Of a stretch of 34,062 nucleotides of DNA, positions 1-7,867 are shown one piece after another. Within the stretch, counting starts at the first letter, position 1. Each line of letters begins with the position of its first letter. The position numbers were made by a program, and so were the translations under genes. A model generated the notes under the pieces. The model did no database searches. It was not told the origin of the DNA and saw only the letters and a list, made by a program, of their open reading frames with translations. Origin of the DNA: Thermoleophilia bacterium (GTDB taxonomy: Bacteria > Actinomycetota > Thermoleophilia > Gaiellales > JAICJC01); the NCBI GenBank assembly GCA_025928655.1, contig JAICJC010000029.1, positions 1 to 34,062 of the forward strand. The letters are read 5' to 3'.

Positions 1-1205
1 GGGCCGAGGCGGAGGTCGACGCCGGCGGTGCGCTCGCCGGCGACGAGGATCGCGGCGCCGGCGATCCATGCGCCGGCGATGGCCGCGATGCCCGCCCCGG
101 AGGCGATCGTGTGGCGCAGCACCGGCCCGGCGGCCACGTCGGCCCGTCCGGCCGCGATCGCCACCCCGGCGGCCGCGATCAGCGCACCCGCCACCGCGCC
201 GGCGAGGGTGATCCAGGCGGCCTCCGCCCAGGCGAACGTCCACAGCTGGCCGAGCCGGGCGCCGTGCCGCTCGAGCCGGGCCCACTCGGTGCCGGCGTCG
301 CGGCGCAGGCCGGCGGCGGCGAGGAGGACGAACCCGAGCAGGAGCGCCGCGGCGCCGCCCCCGACGAGCTGCATGCGGCGGGCGGCGACGGAGTCGGCCT
401 GGCGCAGGTCGGCCAGCGTGTTGGTCGGGCCGGTGAGCCCGAACGGCGTCCCCAGCAGCCGCACCTGCCGCGACGCGGCCGCCTCCCGGTCGAGCAGGCC
501 GGTGATCTGCCAGTCGTGCAGCCCGCGGGGGTCGATCGGCGTCGTCCAGCCGTAGGCCCGGTAGAGCGCCGAGAACACCGTCAGGGCCGAGAGCTGGGAG
601 GGGGCGCCGGCCAGCAGCACCGGGGGAGGGCCGCCCTTGGCCTGGTGGCTGCTGCGGGTGAGCGGCGCCAGGGTCACGGGCAGGGCCCCGGCGGTGCGCC
701 CGACCACGACCAGGCGCAGGCCCGGCTCGGCCATCGACGACACCCGGGTGCCGCCGGCCTGGAGCACCTCGCAGCGGGAGGGCACGCAGGAGCGGGGGAG
801 GCGGCCCGACCGCAGCCGTACCCAGCGGCCGGGGGAGTCGATCGCCCCCAGCTCCACCAGGTGTCCGCCCAGGTTCAGCTCGGGGAAGGCGATCGTGCGT
901 GCGGGCGGAGCCGGGCCGAGCTGCGACAACGCCCGCGTCGCCGCGTGGTCGATCCGGCCGTACCCGCCCGCGGGCGGCGTGCCCAGCCAGGTGGCGGTGA
1001 AGCTGCGCTGGGCGACGGGCAGCTGCTCGAGCGCCGCGCGCAGGCTGCGGTCGGCGGTGATCGTCGAGCCGCCGGCGACCCCGCCGAGGGCCGCGGCCGC
1101 GACCGCCACCCCGATCGCCACCAGGCCGCCGCGACCGGGACGCGCGCGGGCGCGCGCCGCCGCCACGCGAAGCGGCGCCCAGGCCGCCCGCGATCGGGCT
1201 CCCAC
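1..1205 (-). CDS. FtsX-like ABC transporter permease, truncated by window start
   Basis: The minus strand is open from about 1205 to base 1, and the gene continues beyond the window. The translation has one N-terminal hydrophobic segment (GGLVAIGVAVAAAALGGVAGG), a long soluble region of about 230 residues, then three hydrophobic segments (near MQLVGGGAAALLLGFVLLAA, WITLAGAVAGALIAAAG and GAGIAAIAGAWIAGAAILVAG). This is the helix-large loop-three helices layout of FtsX/MacB-type permeases, which usually act in mechanotransmission or lipid/lipoprotein handling rather than classical import. The GTG at 1205 has a GGAG 12 nt upstream; an in-frame GTG at 1259 is an alternative with no ribosome site. 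It lies downstream of the LysR gene on the same strand. No ATPase partner is visible. The family call rests on topology, not on a diagnostic motif. Confidence 0.6.
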   Translation of the reverse strand, partial: MGARSRAAWAPLRVAAARARARPGRGGLVAIGVAVAAAALGGVAGGSTITADRSLRAALEQLPVAQRSFTATWLGTPPAGGYGRIDHAATRALSQLGPAPPARTIAFPELNLGGHLVELGAIDSPGRWVRLRSGRLPRSCVPSRCEVLQAGGTRVSSMAEPGLRLVVVGRTAGALPVTLAPLTRSSHQAKGGPPPVLLAGAPSQLSALTVFSALYRAYGWTTPIDPRGLHDWQITGLLDREAAASRQVRLLGTPFGLTGPTNTLADLRQADSVAARRMQLVGGGAAALLLGFVLLAAAGLRRDAGTEWARLERHGARLGQLWTFAWAEAAWITLAGAVAGALIAAAGVAIAAGRADVAAGPVLRHTIASGAGIAAIAGAWIAGAAILVAGERTAGVDLRLG

Positions 1206-1284
1206 GTCGGCGCGAATCTCCAAACGGGGGGAATGTTCGCGCCTCGGACCGGCCCTCACAAGCGCGAATCCGCGAGCGCGGTGT

Positions 1285-2256
1285 TCACGCCCCGCGAACT
1301 GCCCGCAGCCGCCGTTCGCTCACCGGCCGGTCGGCGAGCTCGGCGAAGACGGCGACGGACGCGTCGATGAAGGCCTGCATCGGCGCGGTCACGTTGCGGT
1401 CGCGGTGCCAGGCGAGGGCGAGCGTGCGCGGCGGCACGTCGCGGGAGAGGTCGAACGCGACGGTGCGTCCATCGCCCGGATCGAATCCCAGCCCCGGCAT
1501 CACGGCCACGCCGACGCCGGCGGCCACGAGCGCCTGGACGGTGGCGTTCACGTCGGAACGGAACGCGAAGTGCGGCTCGCTGCCCGCCGCCCGGATCTGA
1601 TCCTCGACCCGGCGCAGGCCGCGGCACTGCGTGTGCCCGATCAGCTCCAGGTTGCCGATCTCCGACAGCGTGGGGCAGTGCGGCCGGTGCGCGAGCGGCG
1701 AGTCGCTGCGCACGATCAGCACGTAGGGGTCGACGAGCAGCGGCAGCGTCTCGAAGGGGCCGGGCGGCGCGGGCAGCTCGACGAAGGTCAGGTCGAGCTC
1801 GGCGGTCTCCACGCCGCCGTAGAGGTCGAGGTCGGTCTCGGACTCCCGCGGCTGGATGCGCACGAGCGGCCAGTCGCGGCCGAACCGGCGCACGATGTCG
1901 GGGAGCGCGCGGATGCCGACGCTCTGCGTGATCCCGACGCGCAGGGGGACGACCGCCTCGTCGTCGAGGGCGGCCATGTCGGCCTGGGCGGCGCGGAGGC
2001 GGTCGAGGATGGCGTCGGCGTGGTCGAGCAGCACCCGGCCGGCCTCGGTCAGCTCGATCCCGGCGCCGCGGCGGCGCCGCACGAGGGGCCGGCCGGCCGC
2101 GCGCTCGAGCGCCCCGACGTGGGCGCTCACGCCCGACGGCACGTAGCCGAGCTGGGCGGCGGCGGCTCGGAACGATCCGGCCTCGGCGACGGCCCGCAGG
2201 GTCGCCAGGTGGCGGGGCTCGATGCCGAGCCAGCGCGGCTCGCCGCCGCCGCTCAT
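1285..2256 (-). CDS. LysR-family transcriptional regulator
   Basis: A 323-residue protein, the usual length for the family. Residues ~12-70 form the winged helix-turn-helix (RHLATLRAVAEAGSFRAAAAQ, then LGYVPSGVSAHVGALERAAG), followed by the linker helix. From ~105 to 310 comes a periplasmic-binding-like effector domain (PLRVGITQSVGIRALPDIV; DPYVLIVRSDSPLA; ALVAAGVGVAVMPGL). Its ATG overlaps the stop codon of the upstream hydrolase gene as ATGA, so the two are translationally coupled and probably co-transcribed from the hydrolase promoter. This arrangement is atypical for LysR regulators, which are more often divergent from their targets. Its closest relative in the window is the second LysR protein at 9597-10523. 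The effector is unknown. Confidence 0.93.
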   Translation of the reverse strand: MSGGGEPRWLGIEPRHLATLRAVAEAGSFRAAAAQLGYVPSGVSAHVGALERAAGRPLVRRRRGAGIELTEAGRVLLDHADAILDRLRAAQADMAALDDEAVVPLRVGITQSVGIRALPDIVRRFGRDWPLVRIQPRESETDLDLYGGVETAELDLTFVELPAPPGPFETLPLLVDPYVLIVRSDSPLAHRPHCPTLSEIGNLELIGHTQCRGLRRVEDQIRAAGSEPHFAFRSDVNATVQALVAAGVGVAVMPGLGFDPGDGRTVAFDLSRDVPPRTLALAWHRDRNVTAPMQAFIDASVAVFAELADRPVSERRLRAVRGA

Positions 2257-3356
2257 GCCGAGATCCCGCTCCAGTATGGGCCGACGGCGGCCAGCACGGC
2301 GGCGATGGCGGCGTCGCCGCGGTCGCGGTCGTCAGGCAGGTAGGCGAGCGGGTCGTCGAGCAGCGGCCCGGTACCGAGCACGCCCTCCAGCGTGGCGTGC
2401 ATGCAGTACGCCGAGTAGGTGCGGCCGTAGCCGCCCTCCTGCATGAGCACCAGCCGGCCGTTGCAGTGGGCGTCGGCGAGCCGCCGCGCGGCCGCGCCGA
2501 GATCGCGGAAGCCGGCCATCGACACGCACATGCGGCCGTTGGGGTCGTACTGGCTCGCGTCCTGGCCGCACGCGATCACGAGCAGCCCGGGGTCGAACGC
2601 CGCCAGGAGCGGCTCGACGACCCGCGCCCAGGCCCGCCGGTACCCCTCGTCGCCCGTCCCGACCGGCAGCTCGATGTTGACGTTGCGCCCGCGCCCGTCG
2701 CCGTCCCCGAGCTCGTCCGGGGCGCCCGTCTGGGGATGGTGCGGCCCCCAGGAGCCGTGGCGCATGTGGAACGAGATCGTGGCCACGTCCGGCCGCGTCC
2801 AGAAGCACTCCTGGGTGCCGTTGCCGTGGTGCACGTCCCAGTCGACGACCGCGACCCGCTCGATGCCGCGCCGCCGCGCGAGCTCGGCGCACAGGGCGGC
2901 GTTGGAGAAGAGGCAGTAGCCGTCCGCCTGGGCCGGCTGGGCGTGGTGGCCGGGCGGGCGCACGAGCGCGTACGCGACGTCGCAGTCGCCCGCGAGCACC
3001 GCCTCGGTGGCCGAGAGCGCGGTGCCGGCCGACCCGAGCGCCGCGCCCCACGAGGCGGGCACGACCGGCGTCGCCTGGGTGAGGATCCCCGGTGACCCGG
3101 CGCAGGCCGCCTCGATCGAATCGATGTACGCCGGGGCGTGGACGAGCTCGAGCTCCTCGCGGGTCGCGTAACGGCCGTCGTGCCATTCCAGGTGCGAGAC
3201 GATGGGGCCCTTACGCAGCATCGAGCGGATGTTGCGGATCCGCTCCGAGTTCTCGGGGTGCAGCTCCGGCACCTCGATCAGCGGCGTCGGGCCCTGATCG
3301 AACATGCCGGCGCCGGTGTCGTGGGCAAGGGCCTCGTCGTGCCAGTACACGCGCAT
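2253..3356 (-). CDS. Class II histone deacetylase / acetylpolyamine amidohydrolase family protein
   Basis: A 367-residue zinc-dependent deacetylase of the arginase/deacetylase fold. Visible motifs are RPPGHHA with the catalytic His pair at ~137-138, DWDVHHGNGTQ with zinc ligands Asp174 and His176, CGQDASQYDPNGRM carrying the third zinc Asp, and EGGYGRTYS with the active-site Tyr region. In relatives the third-ligand motif is normally GFDA; here it is GQDA, so the ligand is kept but the neighbouring Phe is replaced by Gln. Bacterial members deacetylate acetylated polyamines, small amides or possibly protein lysines; the substrate here cannot be read from sequence. The start ATG at 3356 lies 6 nt after a TAGGAT -10 hexamer and has no Shine-Dalgarno. 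The stop overlaps the LysR start. Confidence 0.9.
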   Translation of the reverse strand: MRVYWHDEALAHDTGAGMFDQGPTPLIEVPELHPENSERIRNIRSMLRKGPIVSHLEWHDGRYATREELELVHAPAYIDSIEAACAGSPGILTQATPVVPASWGAALGSAGTALSATEAVLAGDCDVAYALVRPPGHHAQPAQADGYCLFSNAALCAELARRRGIERVAVVDWDVHHGNGTQECFWTRPDVATISFHMRHGSWGPHHPQTGAPDELGDGDGRGRNVNIELPVGTGDEGYRRAWARVVEPLLAAFDPGLLVIACGQDASQYDPNGRMCVSMAGFRDLGAAARRLADAHCNGRLVLMQEGGYGRTYSAYCMHATLEGVLGTGPLLDDPLAYLPDDRDRGDAAIAAVLAAVGPYWSGISA

Positions 3357-3362
3357 CGGACG

Positions 3363-3368
3363 ATCCTA
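3363..3368 (-). promoter_or_regulatory. -10 element of a probable leaderless promoter for the deacetylase gene
   Basis: The minus strand reads TAGGAT, then 6 nt, then the ATG of the deacetylase gene. With normal sigma-70 spacing, transcription would begin at or next to the A of the start codon. There is no Shine-Dalgarno. No convincing -35 is seen. Confidence 0.5.
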
Positions 3369-3404
3369 CCCGCCCCCGCTCCCGTCGCGGCTGGAGATGG
3401 AGCA

Positions 3405-3425
3405 GTGTGGGGACAGTCCCCGCAC
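3405..3425. repeat. 21-bp palindrome, GGGGA-CAG-TCCCC core
   Basis: Nine-base arms (3405-3413 and 3417-3425) flank a CAG centre, with one mismatch in the arms. It belongs to the CAG/CTG-centred palindrome family also found at 3459, 15202, 24888, 24925 and 27409. It lies in the non-coding gap between two minus-strand genes. Confidence 0.75.
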
Positions 3426-3458
3426 GCGGGGGCGGCGTGGCCGCCGCGTGGTGGTGTA

Positions 3459-3491
3459 CCCGCCAAAAGGGGTCAGACCCCTGCTGGCGGG
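3459..3491. repeat. 33-bp palindrome, GGGGT-CAG-ACCCC core
   Basis: Fifteen-base arms flank CAG at 3474-3476, with two mismatches. The outer six bases CCCGCC/GGCGGG are the same as in the copy at 24888-24920. It sits just past the stop of the lipoprotein gene on its downstream side, so it could also act as a 3' hairpin for that transcript, though no T-run follows. Confidence 0.8.
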
Positions 3492-3497
3492 TCCGCC

Positions 3498-4121
3498 TCA
3501 GGCGGGGGTGAGCTCGGAGCTCGAGCTGATGATGTGCCGCAGGTCGCGCTTCGCGATCGCCTTCGTCGCGACGGGCGAGGCGACGTGGATGCTCACGACG
3601 TACGTGTCCGTGCCGGACCTGAAGATGCCCGCGATGTGGCCGGAGTGCGACGCATGGTTGTGGTCGTACCAGTGCACGACGTGGCCGCCCACCCGCTCGG
3701 ATCCTGCCTCCTCGCCGCCGAAGCACGGGACGCCCTCGCACCTCGGCGGGAACGTGCCCGCCGGATAGCCCTCGAAGACGACGTGCACGAGCTGGCCCTC
3801 CTCGAGCCACGCGTAGCCGAGCTGCCACTGGTGCTGCTCGATCCGGGCGGTGTTCCACTGACCGTGGATGATTGCGTCGATCGGGCTCGGCATCCAGCCG
3901 GGGCACCACACGGGCATGCCGACCTTGTCGCTCCAGGTCTGCCAGCCGGTCTTCCAGGCCTTCGCGCAGCCGGTCGGCGCCGCTGTTTTGGATCCCGAGC
4001 TCGCCCCCCCGGATCCGCAAGCCGCGGCCGTGACGACAACCGTAACGAGGAGTAGCATTGCGCGGCGATGCCAAAGCTTGTCGGCAGCGAACGGATTCGT
4101 AGGCGGCGCGCTTGCTCCCAT
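3498..4121 (-). CDS. Hypothetical lipoprotein with WCPGWMPSPIDA motif
   Basis: 207 residues. An N-terminal segment ends in a lipobox (MLLLVTVVVTAAACGSGG), predicting lipidation at Cys ~35 and attachment to the outer face of the membrane, followed by a Ser/Gly linker. The mature part has four more Cys residues (CAKAWKTGW, WCPGWMPSP, RCEGVPC), a His-rich stretch (HWYDHNHASHSGHIAG) and a strand-rich C-terminus (DTYVVSIHVA). I do not recognise a named family; the CPxWMPxP signature resembles orphan actinobacterial lipoproteins. The first ATG at 4121 is used because the hydrophobic segment needs the positively charged HRR before it. TACCAT or TATTTA lies just upstream as a possible -10. It is divergent from the liv operon. 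Confidence 0.7.
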   Translation of the reverse strand: MGASAPPTNPFAADKLWHRRAMLLLVTVVVTAAACGSGGASSGSKTAAPTGCAKAWKTGWQTWSDKVGMPVWCPGWMPSPIDAIIHGQWNTARIEQHQWQLGYAWLEEGQLVHVVFEGYPAGTFPPRCEGVPCFGGEEAGSERVGGHVVHWYDHNHASHSGHIAGIFRSGTDTYVVSIHVASPVATKAIAKRDLRHIISSSSELTPA

Positions 4122-4140
4122 CCGCTCGTGATGGTAAATA
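4112..4140 (+). promoter_or_regulatory. Putative promoter of the liv-type operon
   Basis: TTGCTC (4112-4117), a 17-bp spacer, then TAAATA (4135-4140), fits a sigma-70 promoter and would give a leader of about 60 nt before the Shine-Dalgarno at 4196-4205. The reverse complement of the same -10 block (TATTTA) is suitably placed for the divergent lipoprotein gene, so the two promoters may overlap. Confidence 0.4.
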
Positions 4141-4207
4141 CCCCATCTCGCGCCCGCGCCGGTTCGGTTCGGGGTAGGGCCCTTATTCCGCAGTGGGAGG
4201 AGAATTC

Positions 4208-5545
4208 ATGAGAAGTGTTTCAGGCCGCGCCATGATGGTCGCGGCCGTCGCGCTCTCGCTCGCCGTCGCCGCAGGCTGCGGTTCCAGCGGTGGCAGCAGC
4301 AACGGTGGGAGCGGCGGAGGCGGCGGCGGTAGCGCAACCCCGGTCAACTCATCCACCTGCGCGGCCCCGGTGGGGAAGGGGCAGTACGAGATCGTCTCCG
4401 ACCTCCCGATGCAGGGCGCCTCGTCTCACCAGACGAAGCAGATGGTGCAGGCGATCGAGATGATCCTGGAGCAGAACCACTGGAAGGCCGGCAACATCAC
4501 GCTGCAGTACCAGGCGTGTGACGACTCGACCGCCCAGGCCGGCACGTGGGACTCCGCGACGTGTAGCGCGAACGCGAACGCGTACGCACAGGACACCTCG
4601 GTCATCGGCAACATCGGCACGTTCAACTCCGGGTGCGCCGAGCTCGAGGCTCCGGTGCTGAACCGCGCTCCCGGTGGCTCCGTGGCGATGGTGAGCCCCG
4701 CCAACACGTGGCCGGGACTGACGCAGAAGACGAAGACGCCGGGTGAGCCGGAGAAGTACTTCCCGACCGGCAAGCGCAGCTACGCGCGCGTCGTCGCCGC
4801 CGACAACTTCCAGGGCCCGGCGCTCGCGCTGACCGCCCAGCAGCTCGGCGTCAAGAGCGTCTACATCCTCGACGACAAGCAGGCCTACGGCCTTGGCGTC
4901 GCCACGTACTTCCGCGACGCGGCCAAGAAGCTCGGCATCCAGATCAAGGGCTTCGCGGCGTACAACACGAAGACGGGGACGAACTACCAGGCCCTGATGC
5001 AGCAGATCGGCGCCACCCATCCCGACGCGATCATGGTCGGCGGGCTGGTGTGCGAGAACGGCGGCCAGCTGATCAAGGACAAGGTCTCCGTGCTTGGCCC
5101 GAACACCGGCAACGTCAAGCTGCTCCTGCCGGACGGCTTTACGACCCAGTCCACCATCGACGAGTCCGGCGCGAAGAACGCCGAGGGTCTGTACTCGTCG
5201 GTGGCCGGCGTCCCGCCGGACCAGCTGAAGGGTGCCGGCGCCACGTTCGTGCAGGACTTCACGAACAAGTACCACCCCGATGCCCTCGACCCGTACACCC
5301 CGTATGCGGCCGCGGCCACCCAGGTGCTGCTGAACGCCATCAAGGCGTCGGACGGCTCCCGGGCGAGCATCTCCCAGCACCTGTTCGGCGTCACGGTGAA
5401 GGACAGCGTCCTGGGGACGTTCAGCATCGACCAGAACGGCGACACCAACCAGGGCTCCATGACGGTTGACGTCGCGAAGGGCGGCAAGCTCGTCACCTAC
5501 AAGGTGCTGACGCCGCCGTCCAACCTGGTGGAGACCTTCCACTAG
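4208..5545 (+). CDS. Branched-chain amino acid-type ABC transporter substrate-binding lipoprotein
   Basis: 445 residues. A signal peptide with lipobox (LAVAAGC) is followed by a long Gly/Ser linker that tethers the domain to the membrane, then a type I periplasmic-binding (LivJ/K-like) fold: VSDLPMQGASSHQTKQMVQA at the start, GVKSVYILDDKQAYGLGVA, HPDAIMVGG and DPYTPYAAAATQVLLNAI. It would capture the ligand and deliver it to LivHMGF encoded directly downstream. The ATG at 4208 is chosen over a GTG at 4193 because GGGAGGAGAA lies 3-12 nt before it and the signal peptide starts correctly (MRSVSGRAMM). Members bind Leu/Ile/Val but also amides, urea or aromatic compounds, so the ligand is not certain. 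Confidence 0.9.
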   Translation: MRSVSGRAMMVAAVALSLAVAAGCGSSGGSSNGGSGGGGGGSATPVNSSTCAAPVGKGQYEIVSDLPMQGASSHQTKQMVQAIEMILEQNHWKAGNITLQYQACDDSTAQAGTWDSATCSANANAYAQDTSVIGNIGTFNSGCAELEAPVLNRAPGGSVAMVSPANTWPGLTQKTKTPGEPEKYFPTGKRSYARVVAADNFQGPALALTAQQLGVKSVYILDDKQAYGLGVATYFRDAAKKLGIQIKGFAAYNTKTGTNYQALMQQIGATHPDAIMVGGLVCENGGQLIKDKVSVLGPNTGNVKLLLPDGFTTQSTIDESGAKNAEGLYSSVAGVPPDQLKGAGATFVQDFTNKYHPDALDPYTPYAAAATQVLLNAIKASDGSRASISQHLFGVTVKDSVLGTFSIDQNGDTNQGSMTVDVAKGGKLVTYKVLTPPSNLVETFH

Positions 5546-5573
5546 GTATGGGAGCGACCGGGGAGCGCCGCCA

Positions 5574-6653
5574 GTGACGACCCGCGCCCAGACCGCGCGG
5601 CGTCCGATGCTGGCGGCGCTCCCCCGGTTCTCGCAGCAGGTCAACCGCGTCCTCACGTGGGTCGTTGTTGCGCTGTTTCTGATCTGGATCGTCGGGAACA
5701 TCCTGAGCGCGCCGGAGCAGTTCATAAGCGTCCTTCTGCTGGGCATCAGCCTCGGTGCGATCTACGCCCTCGTCGCGCTCGGATACACGCTCGTCTACGG
5801 CATCATCGAGCTGATCAACTTCGCCCACGGGGACGTGTTCATGCTGGGCACGATGGTGACGATCACCGTCGCGAACGGCTGGCTGGGGCTCGACGGCAGC
5901 CAGGCGTGGTATGTCACGACGCCGCTTGTCCTCGTGACGCTGCTGGCGGCGATGGCCTTCTGCGGCGGTCTCAACGTCGCGGTAGAACGGGTCGCGTACC
6001 GGCCGCTGCGCAACGCCCCCAAGCTGGCGCCGCTGATCACCGCGATCGGCATGTCGTTCCTGCTCCAGAACGTCGGGGCGGCGATCTGGGGGTTCAACGA
6101 GCGCCCGCTGACCGCGACCGGCGACAGCATCTTCCCCGCGGACACCCTGTTCTCCATCGGCGGCGTCCCCTACCGGGCCAAGTCGCTGATCGTCGTCCTG
6201 ATCACGATTCCCGTGCTGCTCGCGCTCGTCTACCTCGTGCGCAACACGAAGCCGGGCAAGGCGATGCGGGCCGTGGCCCAGGACATGGACGCGAGCCGCA
6301 TGATGGGCATCGACGTCGATCGCACCATCGCCTTTACCTTCGCACTGGGCGGCGCGCTCGCCGGTGCCGCCGGCCTGCTCTTCGTCATGTTCCAGACGTC
6401 GACGCGGTTCGACCTCGGTTTCCAGCTCGGCCTGTACGCCTTCACCGCGGCCGTGCTGGGGGGAATCGGCAACCTCACCGGCGCCGCGCTCGGCGCGCTC
6501 CTCATCGGCCTCATCCAGGCCTTCAACGAGGGACTCTCCTGGCATACGCCCGGCTCCGACTGGACCGAGTCGATCATCTTCGCGATCCTCATCCTGGTGC
6601 TCGTGTTCAGGCCGCAGGGCCTGCTGGGTGAGGCCACGGCGGACCGGGCATGA
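5574..6653 (+). CDS. livH: Branched-chain amino acid ABC transporter permease LivH
   Basis: 359 residues with about eight or nine hydrophobic segments. Family signatures include ISLGAIYALVALGYTLVYGI near the N-terminus, INFAHGDVFMLG, and the cytoplasmic coupling segment NTKPGKAMRAVAQDMDASRMMGID that contacts the ATPases. The N-terminal ~45 residues are longer than in the E. coli protein and carry an extra hydrophobic segment. The GTG start at 5574 has GGGGAG about 10 nt upstream. It forms the membrane channel as a heterodimer with LivM, whose ATG overlaps this gene's stop by 4 bp. Confidence 0.93.
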   Translation: MTTRAQTARRPMLAALPRFSQQVNRVLTWVVVALFLIWIVGNILSAPEQFISVLLLGISLGAIYALVALGYTLVYGIIELINFAHGDVFMLGTMVTITVANGWLGLDGSQAWYVTTPLVLVTLLAAMAFCGGLNVAVERVAYRPLRNAPKLAPLITAIGMSFLLQNVGAAIWGFNERPLTATGDSIFPADTLFSIGGVPYRAKSLIVVLITIPVLLALVYLVRNTKPGKAMRAVAQDMDASRMMGIDVDRTIAFTFALGGALAGAAGLLFVMFQTSTRFDLGFQLGLYAFTAAVLGGIGNLTGAALGALLIGLIQAFNEGLSWHTPGSDWTESIIFAILILVLVFRPQGLLGEATADRA

Positions 6654-7867
6654 TGGAGCGGCTCGGCCTGGGCGACGCGTGGTCCAGGGTGCCGGCGCGA
6701 GTGCGGCGGGGCCTGCTCCCGCTCGTCGTGTTCCTGCTGCTGATCTTCTACCCGAGCTACTACGGCGACATCACGTCCGCCATCGGCTCGAGCAGCACCG
6801 AGGCCCAGCTCGTGCCGACGGTGCCGACCATGGTGATCATGACGGTCTACGTCATCATGGCCCTGGGTCTGAACGTCGTCGTGGGCTACGCTGGCCTGCT
6901 TGACCTCGGCTACGTCGCGTTCTATGCCGCCGGCGCCTACGTCGCCGGGTGGTTCGCGACTCAGCAGTTCTCGCCGCACAACGTGCACATCCTGTCGGTC
7001 GGCGTGCCGTCGAGCATCCAGGGGTTCCACTTCAACGTGTGGCTGCTGCTCATCGTCGCCTGCCTGTTCGCCGCCGTATTCGGGATCATCATCGGGCTGC
7101 CGACGCTGCGCCTCCGCGGCGACTACCTCGCCATCGTCACGCTCGGCTTCGGCGAGATGGTGCCGCAGGCCGTGAACAACGGCGACAACTGGTTCGGTCA
7201 CAACATCACGAACGGCCCGAACGGCCTCACTCCCATCGACGCCCTCGGGTTCGGCGCGCTCCACAACGAGGTCTCGTTCTTCCCGTCGGCCTACTACAAC
7301 GTCACGAACGCGGTCAGCTACTACTACTGGACCGGCATCGCGCTCGTGGTCTTCACGCTGTTCTGCTGCATCCGCATCCGTGATTCGCGCCTCGGACGGG
7401 CGTGGATCGCAATCCGCGAGGACGAGATCGCGGCCGCGGCCATGGGCGTTCCGCTCATGCGCACGAAGACGTGGGCGTACGCGATCGGCGCGTTCTTCGG
7501 CGGCGGCGCCGGCTGCTTCTACGCGATCTACAAGAGCTCCACGTTCCCCGGCGACTTCTCGCTGAACATCTCGATCACGGTGCTCGCCATGGTGATCCTG
7601 GGCGGCATGGGCAACGTGTGGGGGGTGTGCATGGGCGGCGCCGTGCTGTCGTACCTCAACTACCAGGGCCTCGAGGCGGTCGGCAACAACGTCAACAACC
7701 TTGCCGGCACGAGCTTCAACGTGCCCCAGTACACCTACGGCATCTTCGGCTTCATCATCGTGCTGATGATGCTGCTGCGGCCCGAGGGTTTGATCCCGGG
7801 TCGGCGGCGCCGCGTCGAGCTCGAGCTCGGCGTCGAAGGTGGGTCCCTCTACGACGCGAGCGCCTGA
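6650..7867 (+). CDS. livM: Branched-chain amino acid ABC transporter permease LivM
   Basis: 405 residues, hydrophobic throughout. It contains the LivM signatures LGLNVVVGYAGLLDLGYVAF, GLPTLRLRGDYLAIVTLGFG and the coupling loop IRDSRLGRAWIAIREDEIAA. A soluble stretch around NNGDNWFGHNITNGPNGLTP follows the GDYLAIVTLGFGE motif, as in other members. The C-terminus MLLRPEGLIPGRRRR is typical. Its start overlaps livH by 4 bp and its TGA overlaps the livG ATG by one base (TGATG), so translation is coupled. Confidence 0.94.
   Translation: MMERLGLGDAWSRVPARVRRGLLPLVVFLLLIFYPSYYGDITSAIGSSSTEAQLVPTVPTMVIMTVYVIMALGLNVVVGYAGLLDLGYVAFYAAGAYVAGWFATQQFSPHNVHILSVGVPSSIQGFHFNVWLLLIVACLFAAVFGIIIGLPTLRLRGDYLAIVTLGFGEMVPQAVNNGDNWFGHNITNGPNGLTPIDALGFGALHNEVSFFPSAYYNVTNAVSYYYWTGIALVVFTLFCCIRIRDSRLGRAWIAIREDEIAAAAMGVPLMRTKTWAYAIGAFFGGGAGCFYAIYKSSTFPGDFSLNISITVLAMVILGGMGNVWGVCMGGAVLSYLNYQGLEAVGNNVNNLAGTSFNVPQYTYGIFGFIIVLMMLLRPEGLIPGRRRRVELELGVEGGSLYDASA

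Noticed and set aside
28-2343. Long open frames on the plus strand across the first 2.3 kb
   Set aside because: They are Arg/Ala/Pro-rich shadows opposite the permease, LysR and deacetylase genes; the minus-strand frames show real domains.
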